DNA of 64,000 bases from CAWCAW01 sp963793645 (GTDB taxonomy: Bacteria; Actinomycetota; Acidimicrobiia; Acidimicrobiales; UBA8190). Each line of letters begins with the position of its first letter. The stretch's first letter is position 1. The translations under genes and the position numbers were made by a program. Of the stretch, positions 45,187 through 54,201 are shown one piece after another. The notes under the pieces are model-generated. The model worked only from the letters and a program-made list of their open reading frames with translations. It had not been told where the DNA came from and ran no database searches. The stretch is from assembly GCA_963793645.1 (NCBI GenBank), contig CAWCAW010000004.1:1-64000 (forward strand), given 5' to 3'.

Positions 45187-47193
45187 ATGTTGTTGGCACG
45201 AATGGCCGAAGCGGTCTACTGGGCGGGTCGCTATCTGGAACGTGCCGAAGACACCGCCCGCGTCGTGCAGGTCCACGGCGACACCCACATAGACCTACCC
45301 GTCGGCAAGGACGTCGGCTGGGGTCCGTTGGTCGAGATCGCCGGGACACCGGCTGCCTTCCATGGCAACACCGGCCCCCGGGGCTCGATCCCGGCGCCGA
45401 CACTCGATACGCGGCGATCGTTCGAGTCCCGCGTCGTCGGCTTCGTGCTGACCGACCTCGACAATCCCTCTTCGATCCTGGCGTCTATCTCCGGGGCTCG
45501 GGCCAACTTGCGTGATGCTCGGCCGGTGGTGCCCCGGGAGGTATGGGAGCTGTGCAACGAGCTCTGGCTGGCCCTGAGCGGGACCGCCACCAACATCGAA
45601 CCACGTGATCGCCGCGTGCTGTGGCTCCAGCGCGTCATCGACGACGTGCACCGGATCAACGGTGTCCTGCACAACACCATGCGGCGCGACGAAGCGCTGG
45701 CGTTTTTTCGCATGGGCCAGCAACTCGAGCGGGCCGATTTCACCTGTCGGGTGCTCACCGTCAGGGCCGACAGCGCCGTGCTGGGTGCCAGCGGCGACCC
45801 CTATGACGAAGTACATCAGATGGCCCTGCTCCGATCGCTGGCGTCGTATCAGCCCTTCCGGCGCGCCACGCCGGCCAGCCGCGAGGGCGCGTCAACGCTC
45901 AAGTTCCTGCTCCAAGACGAGGCCTTTCCGCGTGCCGTCTACGCATGCCTGGCCGAGCTCCAAGACCTCGTCAAGTCGCTTCCACACAACGAGCCCATCT
46001 TGGAGGCCTGCACCGATACGTCGGTCCTCGTCTCCGGCGCACCGGTGGCCAATCCCACCCCGTCGGCACTGCGCGCCTTTCTGACCGAGCTTCAGCCGGC
46101 CCTGGGCAATCTGCATGACCACATCGTCGCCTCGTTCTTCGCTCCGGTGCCGGCCGCCTCTCTAGCTGAGCCCGGGTACGCCCCTTCGACGCGCCGCCCC
46201 ATCTCGCGCCCCGAGGCCGCACTGTCCCCCGGTGCATGGCCCGCCCGAGGCAGACTCACGCCCGTGCCTGCAGGCAAGCTCTACCACGTCACCCATGTCA
46301 CGACCTACGAATACGCCGCCCCCGTCGAACAGTCGTACAACGAAGCACATCTGCGACCCCGGGACACCGAGCATCAGCAGTGCCAGTCCTATGACTTCGA
46401 GGTCGACCCCGCACCGAGCGCACGGTTCGAAAGCGTCGACCCCTTCGGGAACCACGTCGCCACCTTCGTGGTGCAAGGCGGCTTCGAACGCATGGCGGTG
46501 ACGTCGACGAGCGAGGTGCTGGTGTGGCCCCCTAGCCCCCCTCCGGTCGGTCCCCCGTGGGAATCAGTTCGGGCCCTACTCGAGATCGACCGCCAACCCA
46601 CGGCTCGAGACGCACGACGGTGCCGAGCGCCTTCTCGCTTGGTGCCGACATCGAACGCGCTCGCCGACTACGCGCACCCGTCGTTCCTCCCCGGTCGACC
46701 TTTCGTAGAAGCGATCGTGGACCTCACCGGCCGGATCTACCGCGACTTTCACTACGAGCCCGGCTTCACGTCGATTTCCACCCCCCTCCTCGATGTGCTC
46801 GAACAGCGGCGCGGCGTGTGCCAAGACTTCGCGCACCTCATGGTCGGCTGTGTCCGATCGCTCGGCCTGGCCGCTCGCTACGTCAGCGGTTACATCGAGA
46901 CGTTTCCGGCGCCGGGCCAGGACCGCCTCGTTGGAGCTGACGCGTCGCACGCTTGGGCGTCGGTCTACCTTCCGGGCTGGGGCTGGTTCGACGTCGACCC
47001 GACCAATGATCAGGTCGTCGGGGACTCCCACATCACCACCGCGTGGGGTCGTGACTACTGGGATGTCTCGCCGCTGCGCGGATCAGTCGAAGGAGGCGGA
47101 GGCTCACACCATCTCGATGTCGCCGTCGACGTGCAGGGGGTGGCCATGCCCGACACACCGCTGGCGGCGACCCCGCAGACAGCGGCGTCGTAA
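45187..47193 (+). CDS. Alpha-E domain and transglutaminase-like domain fusion
   Basis: The ATG at 45187, 6 nt after GAGAGGAG, gives 668 residues. Residues 1-310 are an alpha-E domain (MLLARMAEAVYWAGRYLERAEDTAR start). After a Pro-rich linker, about 355-640 form a transglutaminase-like protease with its beta-barrel N-domain (YHVTHVTTYEYA) and catalytic triad: Cys in RRGVCQDFAH, His in ASHAWASV and Asp in WFDVDPTN. Usually these are two genes. The fusion reads through without a stop. It partners the ATP-grasp gene upstream: one ligates and the other may cut or transfer the peptide (family inference). Confidence 0.87.
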   Translation: MLLARMAEAVYWAGRYLERAEDTARVVQVHGDTHIDLPVGKDVGWGPLVEIAGTPAAFHGNTGPRGSIPAPTLDTRRSFESRVVGFVLTDLDNPSSILASISGARANLRDARPVVPREVWELCNELWLALSGTATNIEPRDRRVLWLQRVIDDVHRINGVLHNTMRRDEALAFFRMGQQLERADFTCRVLTVRADSAVLGASGDPYDEVHQMALLRSLASYQPFRRATPASREGASTLKFLLQDEAFPRAVYACLAELQDLVKSLPHNEPILEACTDTSVLVSGAPVANPTPSALRAFLTELQPALGNLHDHIVASFFAPVPAASLAEPGYAPSTRRPISRPEAALSPGAWPARGRLTPVPAGKLYHVTHVTTYEYAAPVEQSYNEAHLRPRDTEHQQCQSYDFEVDPAPSARFESVDPFGNHVATFVVQGGFERMAVTSTSEVLVWPPSPPPVGPPWESVRALLEIDRQPTARDARRCRAPSRLVPTSNALADYAHPSFLPGRPFVEAIVDLTGRIYRDFHYEPGFTSISTPLLDVLEQRRGVCQDFAHLMVGCVRSLGLAARYVSGYIETFPAPGQDRLVGADASHAWASVYLPGWGWFDVDPTNDQVVGDSHITTAWGRDYWDVSPLRGSVEGGGGSHHLDVAVDVQGVAMPDTPLAATPQTAAS

Positions 47194-47209
47194 TCGACGG
47201 CGCGTCGAT
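47193..47209. terminator. Hairpin between convergent genes
   Basis: ATCGACG/CGTCGAT make a 7-bp stem with a GCG loop at the very stop of the transglutaminase gene, facing the rpiR-type gene. It could terminate either strand. Confidence 0.4.
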
Positions 47210-47250
47210 CCGGCCATGGTCCGATGATCGACCGCTCCACCCACACCTCA

Positions 47251-48120
47251 TCAGGCCGGATCGACATCCAGCGGGGTGCCGGCCAAGGAATGACGCAACG
47301 CGTTCAAGGTGGCCAGGGATCGCTCGGATCTTGACGGATCAGCGGCGGCCACCGACAGCACCAGGGACTCGAGCAGCACCATGGTTTGACCGTGGCTGGC
47401 AAACGATGCCGGTGCGCCCCGGCCGGCATCCAGGCGCACCCGCACCGGTTCGGCCAGCCGTGGACCAAGCACGTCGGTGACGAGCACCACGGGAACACCG
47501 ATGTGCGCAGCGTGGCTCAGGAGCACGCGTACATAGCGATGGATGCGCCCATAGGCGAGTAGCACGATGGCATCATCACTCGACAAGGCCAGAAGTTCGT
47601 CAGCGTGATCGGTCCCCCCATGTGTCAACGATCCCGACGGTGTGCCCATCCGCCGGCACAAAAAGGCCGCGTACTCGGCCAGGCTGGCCGAAGGGCCCGT
47701 GCCACACCACCAGATGCGGCGTGCTTGTGTCAGTACGGCGCACGCCTCGGCAAAAACGGGCGCCGGTATGCGGCGCGCCAACGCCAGTAGGCCCTCGACC
47801 TGCTGATCGATGGCGGCATCGAGCATGCTTCGGGCCCCCGTACTGTCCTCGATGGTGGTGTGAAAACGAGAGGTGAGATCAGACTCCTCGGACTCGGCCA
47901 CAGCACGACGCAGCGCCCGCAAGCTCGAGAAACCGAGAGACTTGGCCGTCCGCACCACGGTGGCATCGCTCGTGCCCACCGCCGCGGCGATCTCTTGGGC
48001 CGTCATGGACGCCGCCCGCGATCCCATCCGGATGACGTACTCGGCCACCCGTCGTTGCGTGGACCCGCTCACGCGTTCTAGACGAGCCGACCAACCATCT
48101 GTAGTCTCTGCGACATGCAC
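47251..48120 (-). CDS. MurR/RpiR-family transcriptional regulator
   Basis: The GTG at 48120 gives 289 residues: an N-terminal RpiR HTH (ERVSGSTQRRVAEYVIRMGSRA then TAQEIAAAVGTSDATVVRTAKSLGF) and a C-terminal SIS domain (IWWCGTGPSASLAEYAAFLCRR) for a phosphosugar-type ligand. The open frame continues upstream to 48855 but runs over the opposite gene and is not used. TACATT lies 7 nt before the GTG, so the message may be leaderless, and a palindrome overlaps that box. Confidence 0.85.
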   Translation of the reverse strand: MHVAETTDGWSARLERVSGSTQRRVAEYVIRMGSRAASMTAQEIAAAVGTSDATVVRTAKSLGFSSLRALRRAVAESEESDLTSRFHTTIEDSTGARSMLDAAIDQQVEGLLALARRIPAPVFAEACAVLTQARRIWWCGTGPSASLAEYAAFLCRRMGTPSGSLTHGGTDHADELLALSSDDAIVLLAYGRIHRYVRVLLSHAAHIGVPVVLVTDVLGPRLAEPVRVRLDAGRGAPASFASHGQTMVLLESLVLSVAAADPSRSERSLATLNALRHSLAGTPLDVDPA

Positions 48121-48129
48121 AGGGCTAAA

Positions 48130-48145
48130 TGTAGCATTTACTACA
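48130..48145. promoter_or_regulatory. Palindromic operator between rpiR and the membrane protein
   Basis: TGTAG and CTACA are separated by six bases. The site overlaps the -10 box of the minus-strand regulator (TACATT) and that of the plus-strand gene (TACACT, 48142-48147). One bound regulator could control both. Confidence 0.6.
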
Positions 48146-48157
48146 CTCGCTACAGCC

Positions 48158-48967
48158 ATGCATGAGGTGTCCCTGCTGGCGGCCTCCTTCTTGGCCAGCA
48201 CCGTGGAGGCCGTCGAAGCACTGACCATCGTCTTGGCCATGGGCGCCACCCGAGGTTGGCGCTCGGCGCTATCGGGGGCCGCCGCGGCCCTGCTCGTGCT
48301 GTGCCTGGCGGTTGCCATCGTGGGCTCCAGCTTGTCCAAAATCCCCATCGGGACCCTGCGTCTGTGCGTCGGTGGGTTTCTCATCGTCTTCGGACTGCAG
48401 TGGCTGCAAAAGGCGATCCGCCGAGCCGGCGGCGTGAAGGCCATCCACGACGAGAACGCCATCTTTGCCACCAGTGCGAAGGAGGCGGAGTCGGTGGCGC
48501 GCCCGGAGCGAGGTGTGGACTGGTACGCCACCACCACGACATTCAAGGGTGTGCTACTCGAAGGCCTCGAGGTCGTGCTTATCGTGGTGAGCTTCGGTTC
48601 CGCACAACACCACCTGGCCTTGGCATCGCTCGGGGCCGCCGGGGCGGTCGTCGTCGTCACCATCGCCGGGATAGCCATCCACAAGCCCCTGGCCAAGGTT
48701 CCCGAGAACACGCTCAAGCTCGTGGTGGGGATCGTCTTGACCACCTTCGGCATTCTGTGGACGTCCGAAGGTCTCGGCCTCAAGTCAGCCGGTGGGCCGT
48801 TAGCGCTCGCCATGATCTTCGGCTTCGTGATCATCGGCAGTGGCTCGGTCGTCATGATCCTGAGGCGTCGACCGTCGCGGAGAACCCCGAGCGACGCTGG
48901 TCAGTTGCGATCCGAATCAGCGGGCCCATCGCGTCCAGCACCCCGGGTGGAAAAACACAGGTCGTGA
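48158..48967 (+). CDS. Polytopic membrane protein with two ExxE motifs (COG4280-like)
   Basis: The ATG at 48158 gives 269 residues with about seven helices in two similar halves. Each half has an acidic membrane motif: STVEAVEALTIVLA (near residue 14) and LLEGLEVVLIVVSFG (near 137). The pattern recalls the RExxE helix of Ftr1-type iron permeases and other repeat transporters, and the protein looks like COG4280. Cation or small-ion transport is a guess. The C-tail is basic. It is divergent from the RpiR-type regulator and shares its operator region. Confidence 0.6.
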   Translation: MHEVSLLAASFLASTVEAVEALTIVLAMGATRGWRSALSGAAAALLVLCLAVAIVGSSLSKIPIGTLRLCVGGFLIVFGLQWLQKAIRRAGGVKAIHDENAIFATSAKEAESVARPERGVDWYATTTTFKGVLLEGLEVVLIVVSFGSAQHHLALASLGAAGAVVVVTIAGIAIHKPLAKVPENTLKLVVGIVLTTFGILWTSEGLGLKSAGGPLALAMIFGFVIIGSGSVVMILRRRPSRRTPSDAGQLRSESAGPSRPAPRVEKHRS

Positions 48968-49020
48968 CGCCGCGGCCCGACCTCGATCGACGCTCTGGGG
49001 CGATTTATCAGTCTTAACTT

Positions 49021-49036
49021 ATAAGGCTATCCTTAT
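49021..49036. promoter_or_regulatory. MarR operator overlapping the marR promoter
   Basis: ATAAGG and CCTTAT flank CTAT. The -10 hexamer TATCCT (49028-49033) lies inside the palindrome and ends 6 nt before the ATG, with TTATCA (49005-49010) as a possible -35 at 17 nt. Binding would shut the leaderless marR-exporter operon. Confidence 0.7.
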
Positions 49037-49039
49037 GAG

Positions 49040-49477
49040 ATGGCCCATGAGCCCGACATCGACCAGGTCGCCGCCGCTCTCAGGGTGAGCATGGGCTTGC
49101 TCGTACGGCGCCTGCGTCAGGTACCGGCACGCGGCGACCTCACCATGCCCGAGATCTCAGCCCTGGCGCGCCTCGAGCGCGGCGGGCCCATGACGGCCAC
49201 CGCCCTGGCCAAGCTCGAGCAGATCAGCCCCCAGTCGATGGGAGTCACTCTCTCCGCACTGGAGCTACGGCGCCTGGTGGAGCGCGATCCCGACCCTGAC
49301 GACGGCCGCAAGGCGGTCATCTCGGTGTCACACGAGGGGCTCCTGGCCCTGTCGAATAACCGCAACGCCCGGACCGAAGCGTTGGCCCAGGCCTTGGCGG
49401 CGGGGTTCACGAGATCCGAGCTCAGGCAATTGCAGGCGGTGGGGCCCCTGCTCGAGCGGCTGGCCGAGGCGCTTTGA
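49040..49477 (+). CDS. MarR-family transcriptional regulator
   Basis: The 145-residue winged-helix protein reads DLTMPEISALARLERGGPMTATALAKLEQISPQSMGVTLSALELRRLVERDPDPDDGRKAVISVS, with the typical recognition helix and the D-x-R wing (DPDDGRKAV). It probably represses itself and the exporter it overlaps by 4 nt, acting at the palindrome directly upstream. There is no Shine-Dalgarno sequence; the start appears leaderless. Confidence 0.9.
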   Translation: MAHEPDIDQVAAALRVSMGLLVRRLRQVPARGDLTMPEISALARLERGGPMTATALAKLEQISPQSMGVTLSALELRRLVERDPDPDDGRKAVISVSHEGLLALSNNRNARTEALAQALAAGFTRSELRQLQAVGPLLERLAEAL

Positions 49478-51243
49478 GGCCGACGGTTCGACCAGCACCG
49501 GCACCGCCCGGGGACCGCTACAAGTGGGTGGCGTTGTCGAACACGACAGCGGCCGTCTTCATGTCCCAGCTCGACGGGTCCATCGTCATCATTGCGCTGC
49601 CCGCCATCTTTCGAGGTATCCACCTTGATCCCCTGGCCCCCGCCAACGTGGTGTACCTGCTGTGGATGATCATGGGATATCGGTTGGTGCAGGCCATCTT
49701 CGTCGTCACCGTGGGCCGCTTCGGCGACATCTTCGGCCGAGTCAGGATTTACAACGCCGGCTTCGCGGTGTTCACCGTCGCCTCGATTTTGCTCTCGTTC
49801 GATCCTTACCAGGGCGCGCCAGGCGCCCAATGGCTTATCGGCTGGCGGGTGCTTCAGGCCCTGGGTGGCTCCATGCTCATCGCCAATTCAGCCGCCATCT
49901 TGACCGATGCGTTCCCGCTCGAGCAGCGCGGCTTTGCCTTGGGGATCAATCAGGTATCGGCCTTGGCGGGACAGTTCGTCGGCTTGGTGGCCGGCGGCTT
50001 GCTGGCTGCATTGGACTGGCGACTCGTGTTCTGGGTCAACGTCCCGGTGGGGATCTACGGGACGGTGTGGGCCTATTTCAAACTGCGCGACAACGGCGAA
50101 CGACGCCCGGGTCGGATCGACTGGTGGGGCAACGCCACCTTCGCCGTAGGTCTGGGCGCACTCCTGACCGCCGTCACCTACGGAATCCAACCCTTTGGTG
50201 GGCACACCATGGGGTGGACCAACCCGGCGGTGGTGGCCCTCCTCGGGGCCGGCGTAGTGCTGTTGGCCTTATTCGCCACCATCGAGAGCAAGATCGCCGA
50301 GCCGATGTTCCAGCTCAGTCTGTTTCGCATCAGAGCCTTTACGGCCGGCAATATCGCCGGCCTGGCGGCCTCCATTGCCAGGGGCGGGCTGCAGTTCATG
50401 CTCGTGATCTGGCTCCAAGGCGTATGGCTCCCTTTGCACGGCTACAACTACAACGAGACTCCGTTGTGGGCCGGGATCTTCCTGCTGCCGCTGACCGCCG
50501 GTTTCCTCGTGGCCGGTCCTACGGCCGGCTTTCTCTCGGACCGCTTCGGTGCTCGGGGCTTCGCCACCGCCGGCATGGCCCTGTTCGGCGCCAGTTTCAT
50601 CGGGCTGCTGTTGCTGCCCGTCGATTTTCCCTATGCACCTTTTGCCTTACTCCTGGTGGCCAACGGCATCGGCTCCGGCATGTTCGCCGCCCCCAACACG
50701 TCGTCAATCATGAGCAGTGTCCCCGCCCATCGACGCGGGGTGGCATCGGGCATGCGATCGACGTTTCAGAACTCCGGTACCGCCCTGTCGATCGGCGTGT
50801 TCTTCTCGCTCATGATCGTGGGGTTGGCGAGCAGTCTTCCCAAGACCTTGACCCGGGGCTTGCAGCACCAGGGCATTCCCCATGGCGTCGCTCATCAGAT
50901 CGGCACGTTGCCGCCCGTCTCGTCGTTGTTCGCGGCGCTCCTCGGCGTCAACCCGGTCCGGCATTTGCTGACGCTCGGTGGATTCGCACTATCGAAGGTG
51001 TCGAAAGGGCGACAACTCGTTCTCACCGGACGGACGTTCTTTCCCGATCTGATCTCGGGACCCTTCCACAAGGGCCTGGTGGTGGTGTTCGCCGTGGCCG
51101 CCGCATTGGCAGCATTGGCCGGTATCGCCTCGTTCATGCGCGGTGGACACAACCCTGTGCCCATGGCGCCCAAGGCGCCACGGCAGGCCAGTGTGGCGCG
51201 GCGCGCTGACAATGAGGTGCTTCCTGTCGACAGCGCGCTATAG
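49474..51243 (+). CDS. MFS exporter, DHA2-like (14 helices)
   Basis: The 589-residue exporter has N-terminal FMSQLDGSIVIIALPAIF, motif A VGRFGDIFGRVRIYN and the QVSALAGQFVGLVAGGLLAALDWRLVFWVN region. It is longer than the DHA2 protein at 19437 owing to a loop of about 60 residues before the last helix (GIPHGVAHQIG ... TGRTFFPDLI). The start is a TTG overlapping the marR stop (TTGA), so it is translated with marR. It probably expels the compound that MarR senses. Confidence 0.88.
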   Translation: MRPTVRPAPAPPGDRYKWVALSNTTAAVFMSQLDGSIVIIALPAIFRGIHLDPLAPANVVYLLWMIMGYRLVQAIFVVTVGRFGDIFGRVRIYNAGFAVFTVASILLSFDPYQGAPGAQWLIGWRVLQALGGSMLIANSAAILTDAFPLEQRGFALGINQVSALAGQFVGLVAGGLLAALDWRLVFWVNVPVGIYGTVWAYFKLRDNGERRPGRIDWWGNATFAVGLGALLTAVTYGIQPFGGHTMGWTNPAVVALLGAGVVLLALFATIESKIAEPMFQLSLFRIRAFTAGNIAGLAASIARGGLQFMLVIWLQGVWLPLHGYNYNETPLWAGIFLLPLTAGFLVAGPTAGFLSDRFGARGFATAGMALFGASFIGLLLLPVDFPYAPFALLLVANGIGSGMFAAPNTSSIMSSVPAHRRGVASGMRSTFQNSGTALSIGVFFSLMIVGLASSLPKTLTRGLQHQGIPHGVAHQIGTLPPVSSLFAALLGVNPVRHLLTLGGFALSKVSKGRQLVLTGRTFFPDLISGPFHKGLVVVFAVAAALAALAGIASFMRGGHNPVPMAPKAPRQASVARRADNEVLPVDSAL

Positions 51244-51279
51244 ACGACAACGGGGGCGGGACTACCATCGCCGTATCGC

Positions 51280-51998
51280 ATGGCTGACCTAAGGTTTCCC
51301 GGATCGCAAGGTGACCTGCGCGCCTGCCTGGCGCGTCCGGCCGGCGACGGACCATGGCCGGCGGTGATCGTCATCCACGACGTCTTCGGAATGGGTACGG
51401 ATCTTCGCCATCAGTGCGACTGGCTCGCGGACGCCGGGTATCTCGCCCTCGCGCCTGACCTGTACTCCTGGGGCCGCACCGTTACGTGCCTGCGCGCCAC
51501 CATCGCCGATCTCAGGGCCCGTCGAGGAAGAACCTTCGACGACATCGAGGCGGCCCGAGCCTGGCTCGCGGCCAATCCGAGCTGCACCGGGCAGGTCGGC
51601 GTCATCGGCTACTGCTTGGGGGTGGATTCTCGCTCCTGCTGGCCGCCGGGCACGGCTTCTCGGCGTCAAGTGTGAATTACGGCGACGTGCCTGATGACGC
51701 CGAAGCCGTCCTAGCCGGCTCCTGCCCCATCGTGGGCAGCTTCGGAGCCAAGGATCGTCGCCTCAAGGGCACGGCCGCCAAACTCCACCGAGCCTTGGAC
51801 GCCGACGGGGTGCCGTGTGATGTAAAGGAGTACCCCGAAGCCGGTCACGGCTTTATGAACCAGCACGACGGCGCGGCTGGTGTTCTCGTGGCTGTCGTGG
51901 GCAAGATTGCCGGCCTCGGCTATGACGAAGCGGCCGCCGACGACGCCCGCCGACGGATCATCGAGTTCTTCGATCGCCACCTAAAAAACACACCCTGA
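51280..51998 (+). pseudogene. Dienelactone hydrolase, one frameshift
   Basis: The N-terminal frame (51280-51675) gives VIVIHDVFGM, LALAPDLYSWG and VGVIGYCLG, where the Cys is the nucleophile of dienelactone hydrolase (G-x-C-x-G). The frame changes in the G run at 51618-51622: adding one G restores GGGFSLLLAAGHGFSASSVNYG and the rest up to 51998, with SFGAKDRRL (Asp region) and EAGHGFMNQ (His). The complete protein would be about 239 residues, the normal size. A homopolymer miscount is the simplest cause. Confidence 0.83.
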
Positions 51999-52138
51999 AT
52001 CACGCTGACGGGGCCGATGGCCTTGGCGGCCATTCACAACAGATACCCACGGGTGGCGCCTGCGTCGATCACTGGGTCGCACGACCTATGGCTGGGCCCC
52101 CTGCGGATAGTGCAACGTAGAGCCGCAGGAGGTCTTCT

Positions 52139-53227
52139 GTGCCCAACCCGCTTCTTCTCGACGCGCCACCTCCACCGGTAACACCCAGACCACAAGGCGC
52201 TTCGAGCTTTGTCGCGCCCGTCTTGGCGGTGTACGTCGTGAGCCGGCTGATCCTGATCCCGGTGGCCTTGGGCATGACCCTCTCGAAATTTGCCGGCATG
52301 TGGGACGGTCGCTACTACCTCCAGATAGCCGCCCATGGTTATCCGACCTTCGTGGCGCAGCACGAGTCGGTGGTGGCGTTCTTCCCGCTCTACCCGCTGT
52401 TGGTACGGGTCTTCGGTACCGTGCTCAACGACAACTGGGCCATGGCCAGCACGGTGGTGTCGTTTCTTACGGGGGCAGCGGCGTGCCTGGCGGTGGGGGC
52501 CCTGACGCGGGAGCAGGCCGGAGACGAGACCGCGGCGCGCAGCGGCTGGCTCTTTGCTTTTGCTCCGGGCGCCGCCTTTTTGAGCGTGGCCTACGCCGAG
52601 GGTCTGGCCATCACGCTCTGTGCGCTGTCGCTGCTTCTGCTCGACCGTCGTCGGTGGCTGGCCGCCGGACTGATCGGCGCGTTGGCCACGGCGGCGTCGT
52701 CCTTGGCCTTTCCCATCGTGGCCGCCGCGCTGTGGGCGGCGTGGAGGGCCCGCGACACGCGAGCCTGGGTGGCTCCCGCGCTGGCCGTGTCGGGGTTCGG
52801 TTCCTACTGCTTGTTTTTGTGGGCGCGCTTGGGCACGCCCTTTGGGTGGTTCGACGCCGAACGCATCGACTGGCACGTCCACTTCGACCCCCTCGCCCCC
52901 TTTCAGTGGATGACCACGTACTCAGCCGTGTCGGTCATCGAGTTCCTGAGCCTGGGCGTCGCCATCGCCGGCATGTGGGCGATGCACCGGGCTGGCGTCC
53001 CCGGTACGTGGTGGGCCTACACCGTGCCGATCCTGGCGTCGGTGACTTTCAACGCCGGTGCGTGGATGACCCCTCGGTTCTTGCTCAGCGCCTTTCCGCT
53101 CGTAGCGGCAAGCGCCATCGTGGCCCGCGGCGTGCACTTCCGAAGGCTCCTGTTGTCGAGCGGCATCGTGATGGTCGTCGTGATCGTCGCCTACACGTCT
53201 TGGGCGGGCCTCGTCTATCAGCCCTGA
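52139..53227 (+). CDS. PIG-V-like membrane mannosyltransferase
   Basis: The 362-residue polytopic protein (about nine helices) begins with MWDGRYYLQIAAHGYP (about 49-64), the signature of the PIG-V/GPI mannosyltransferase 2 group, followed by VAFFPLYPLLVRV. It should use a polyprenyl-phosphate mannose donor on the outer face. Bacterial members probably act on glycolipids or glycoproteins rather than GPI anchors. AGGAGG lies 7 nt before the GTG start. It stands alone, convergent with a methyltransferase. Confidence 0.85.
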   Translation: MPNPLLLDAPPPPVTPRPQGASSFVAPVLAVYVVSRLILIPVALGMTLSKFAGMWDGRYYLQIAAHGYPTFVAQHESVVAFFPLYPLLVRVFGTVLNDNWAMASTVVSFLTGAAACLAVGALTREQAGDETAARSGWLFAFAPGAAFLSVAYAEGLAITLCALSLLLLDRRRWLAAGLIGALATAASSLAFPIVAAALWAAWRARDTRAWVAPALAVSGFGSYCLFLWARLGTPFGWFDAERIDWHVHFDPLAPFQWMTTYSAVSVIEFLSLGVAIAGMWAMHRAGVPGTWWAYTVPILASVTFNAGAWMTPRFLLSAFPLVAASAIVARGVHFRRLLLSSGIVMVVVIVAYTSWAGLVYQP

Positions 53228-53243
53228 TATCAGCGGGGTGATC

Positions 53244-53798
53244 TCATCGTTGGTGGACCGACACGGCATACTCACCACTGGCGACGAACGGGTGTCGGTC
53301 CCATGTCGCCCACCGTTGAAGCAGCGTCAGGCCGGCGGCCTGGCACGCGCTGTCGTAGTCCTCAAGCTCGTAGCGGTGGTCCAGTTGGAACCCCGCCACC
53401 ATCACCCCGGTGGGGGCCACATGGGCGGCGCAGGATTCGACCAGGGCCGGGCGCCGGACTTCGGGGCAAAAAAGAGGAACGTTGCCGGCCAACAGGACCA
53501 CGTCGAAATGGCAGCCCAGCGCCAAGGTGGACAGATCGTCCTGCAACCACAGCTGGTCAGGTGCACGCCGCATGGCCTCGGCGATCATCGACGCGTTGAC
53601 GTCGACCCCGACAACCTCTACTCCACGTCGGGCCAGTTCAGTGGCAACACGTCCGGTTCCGCATCCCGCATCGAGGACCGACACGGGCTCGAACGAAAGC
53701 ACCAGGGACGCCTCGCCATGGACGTCGACCCCCTGGGCGGCAAGCCGGTCAAACTTCGCCTGATACTCCTCGCCGTCGAAATCGGCCACAGGCTCCAT
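53244..53798 (-). CDS. Class I SAM-dependent methyltransferase
   Basis: The 184-residue protein has motif I VLDAGCGTGRVATELA (about 41-56), the acidic residue of strand 2 in VVGVDVNASMI, and motif IV FDVVLLAGNVPLF. It belongs to the small Methyltransf_11/25-type enzymes; the substrate is unknown. The ATG at 53798 lacks a clear ribosome site. Confidence 0.87.
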   Translation of the reverse strand: MEPVADFDGEEYQAKFDRLAAQGVDVHGEASLVLSFEPVSVLDAGCGTGRVATELARRGVEVVGVDVNASMIAEAMRRAPDQLWLQDDLSTLALGCHFDVVLLAGNVPLFCPEVRRPALVESCAAHVAPTGVMVAGFQLDHRYELEDYDSACQAAGLTLLQRWATWDRHPFVASGEYAVSVHQR

Positions 53799-53879
53799 TC
53801 AACACGATCACCTGGCGCCTCGGCGCCGAAACCACGAACCGACGGCTCCACCAACACCGCCGCCGATACACGGTGAGGG

Positions 53880-54074
53880 TCAGCCCGATGGAGTGGAGTG
53901 GTCACCCTGGCGTTCGTCGCCCAACCAGTAGGCCACGCCGAGGAGGGTCAACAACACGGCGGGTACCAGAGCCCACAGGGCGATGAAGCTCACCGCGATG
54001 TAGAGCACGGCGATCACCGCGATCAAACAGAAGCCAATCCAGTCCGAGGCCTCTCGTATCCGCGCCGGCGCCAC
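53880..54074 (-). CDS. Small membrane protein, 64 residues
   Basis: Two hydrophobic helices (about 11-29 and 32-51) with polar ends. No family is recognised. It starts at GTG and has no clear ribosome site. It is supported mainly by composition. Confidence 0.5.
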   Translation of the reverse strand: MAPARIREASDWIGFCLIAVIAVLYIAVSFIALWALVPAVLLTLLGVAYWLGDERQGDHSTPSG

Positions 54075-54201
54075 GACACCGAAGTGTAGGGCCTGCCTTT
54101 ATCAGGAAACAATGCCAATGCGCTCAGCAACGTGCCCGTGCACTCGCGAGCGGTAGTCGCGGTGACAGGCAACGCCACGGCGGGCTCACCGGTGAGGGCG
54201 T

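Noticed and set aside
48121..48855. Long N-terminal extension of the RpiR-type regulator
   Set aside because: It lies antisense to the membrane protein at 48158-48967 and is Ser/Thr/Arg-rich noise. The GTG at 48120 opens just before the HTH.
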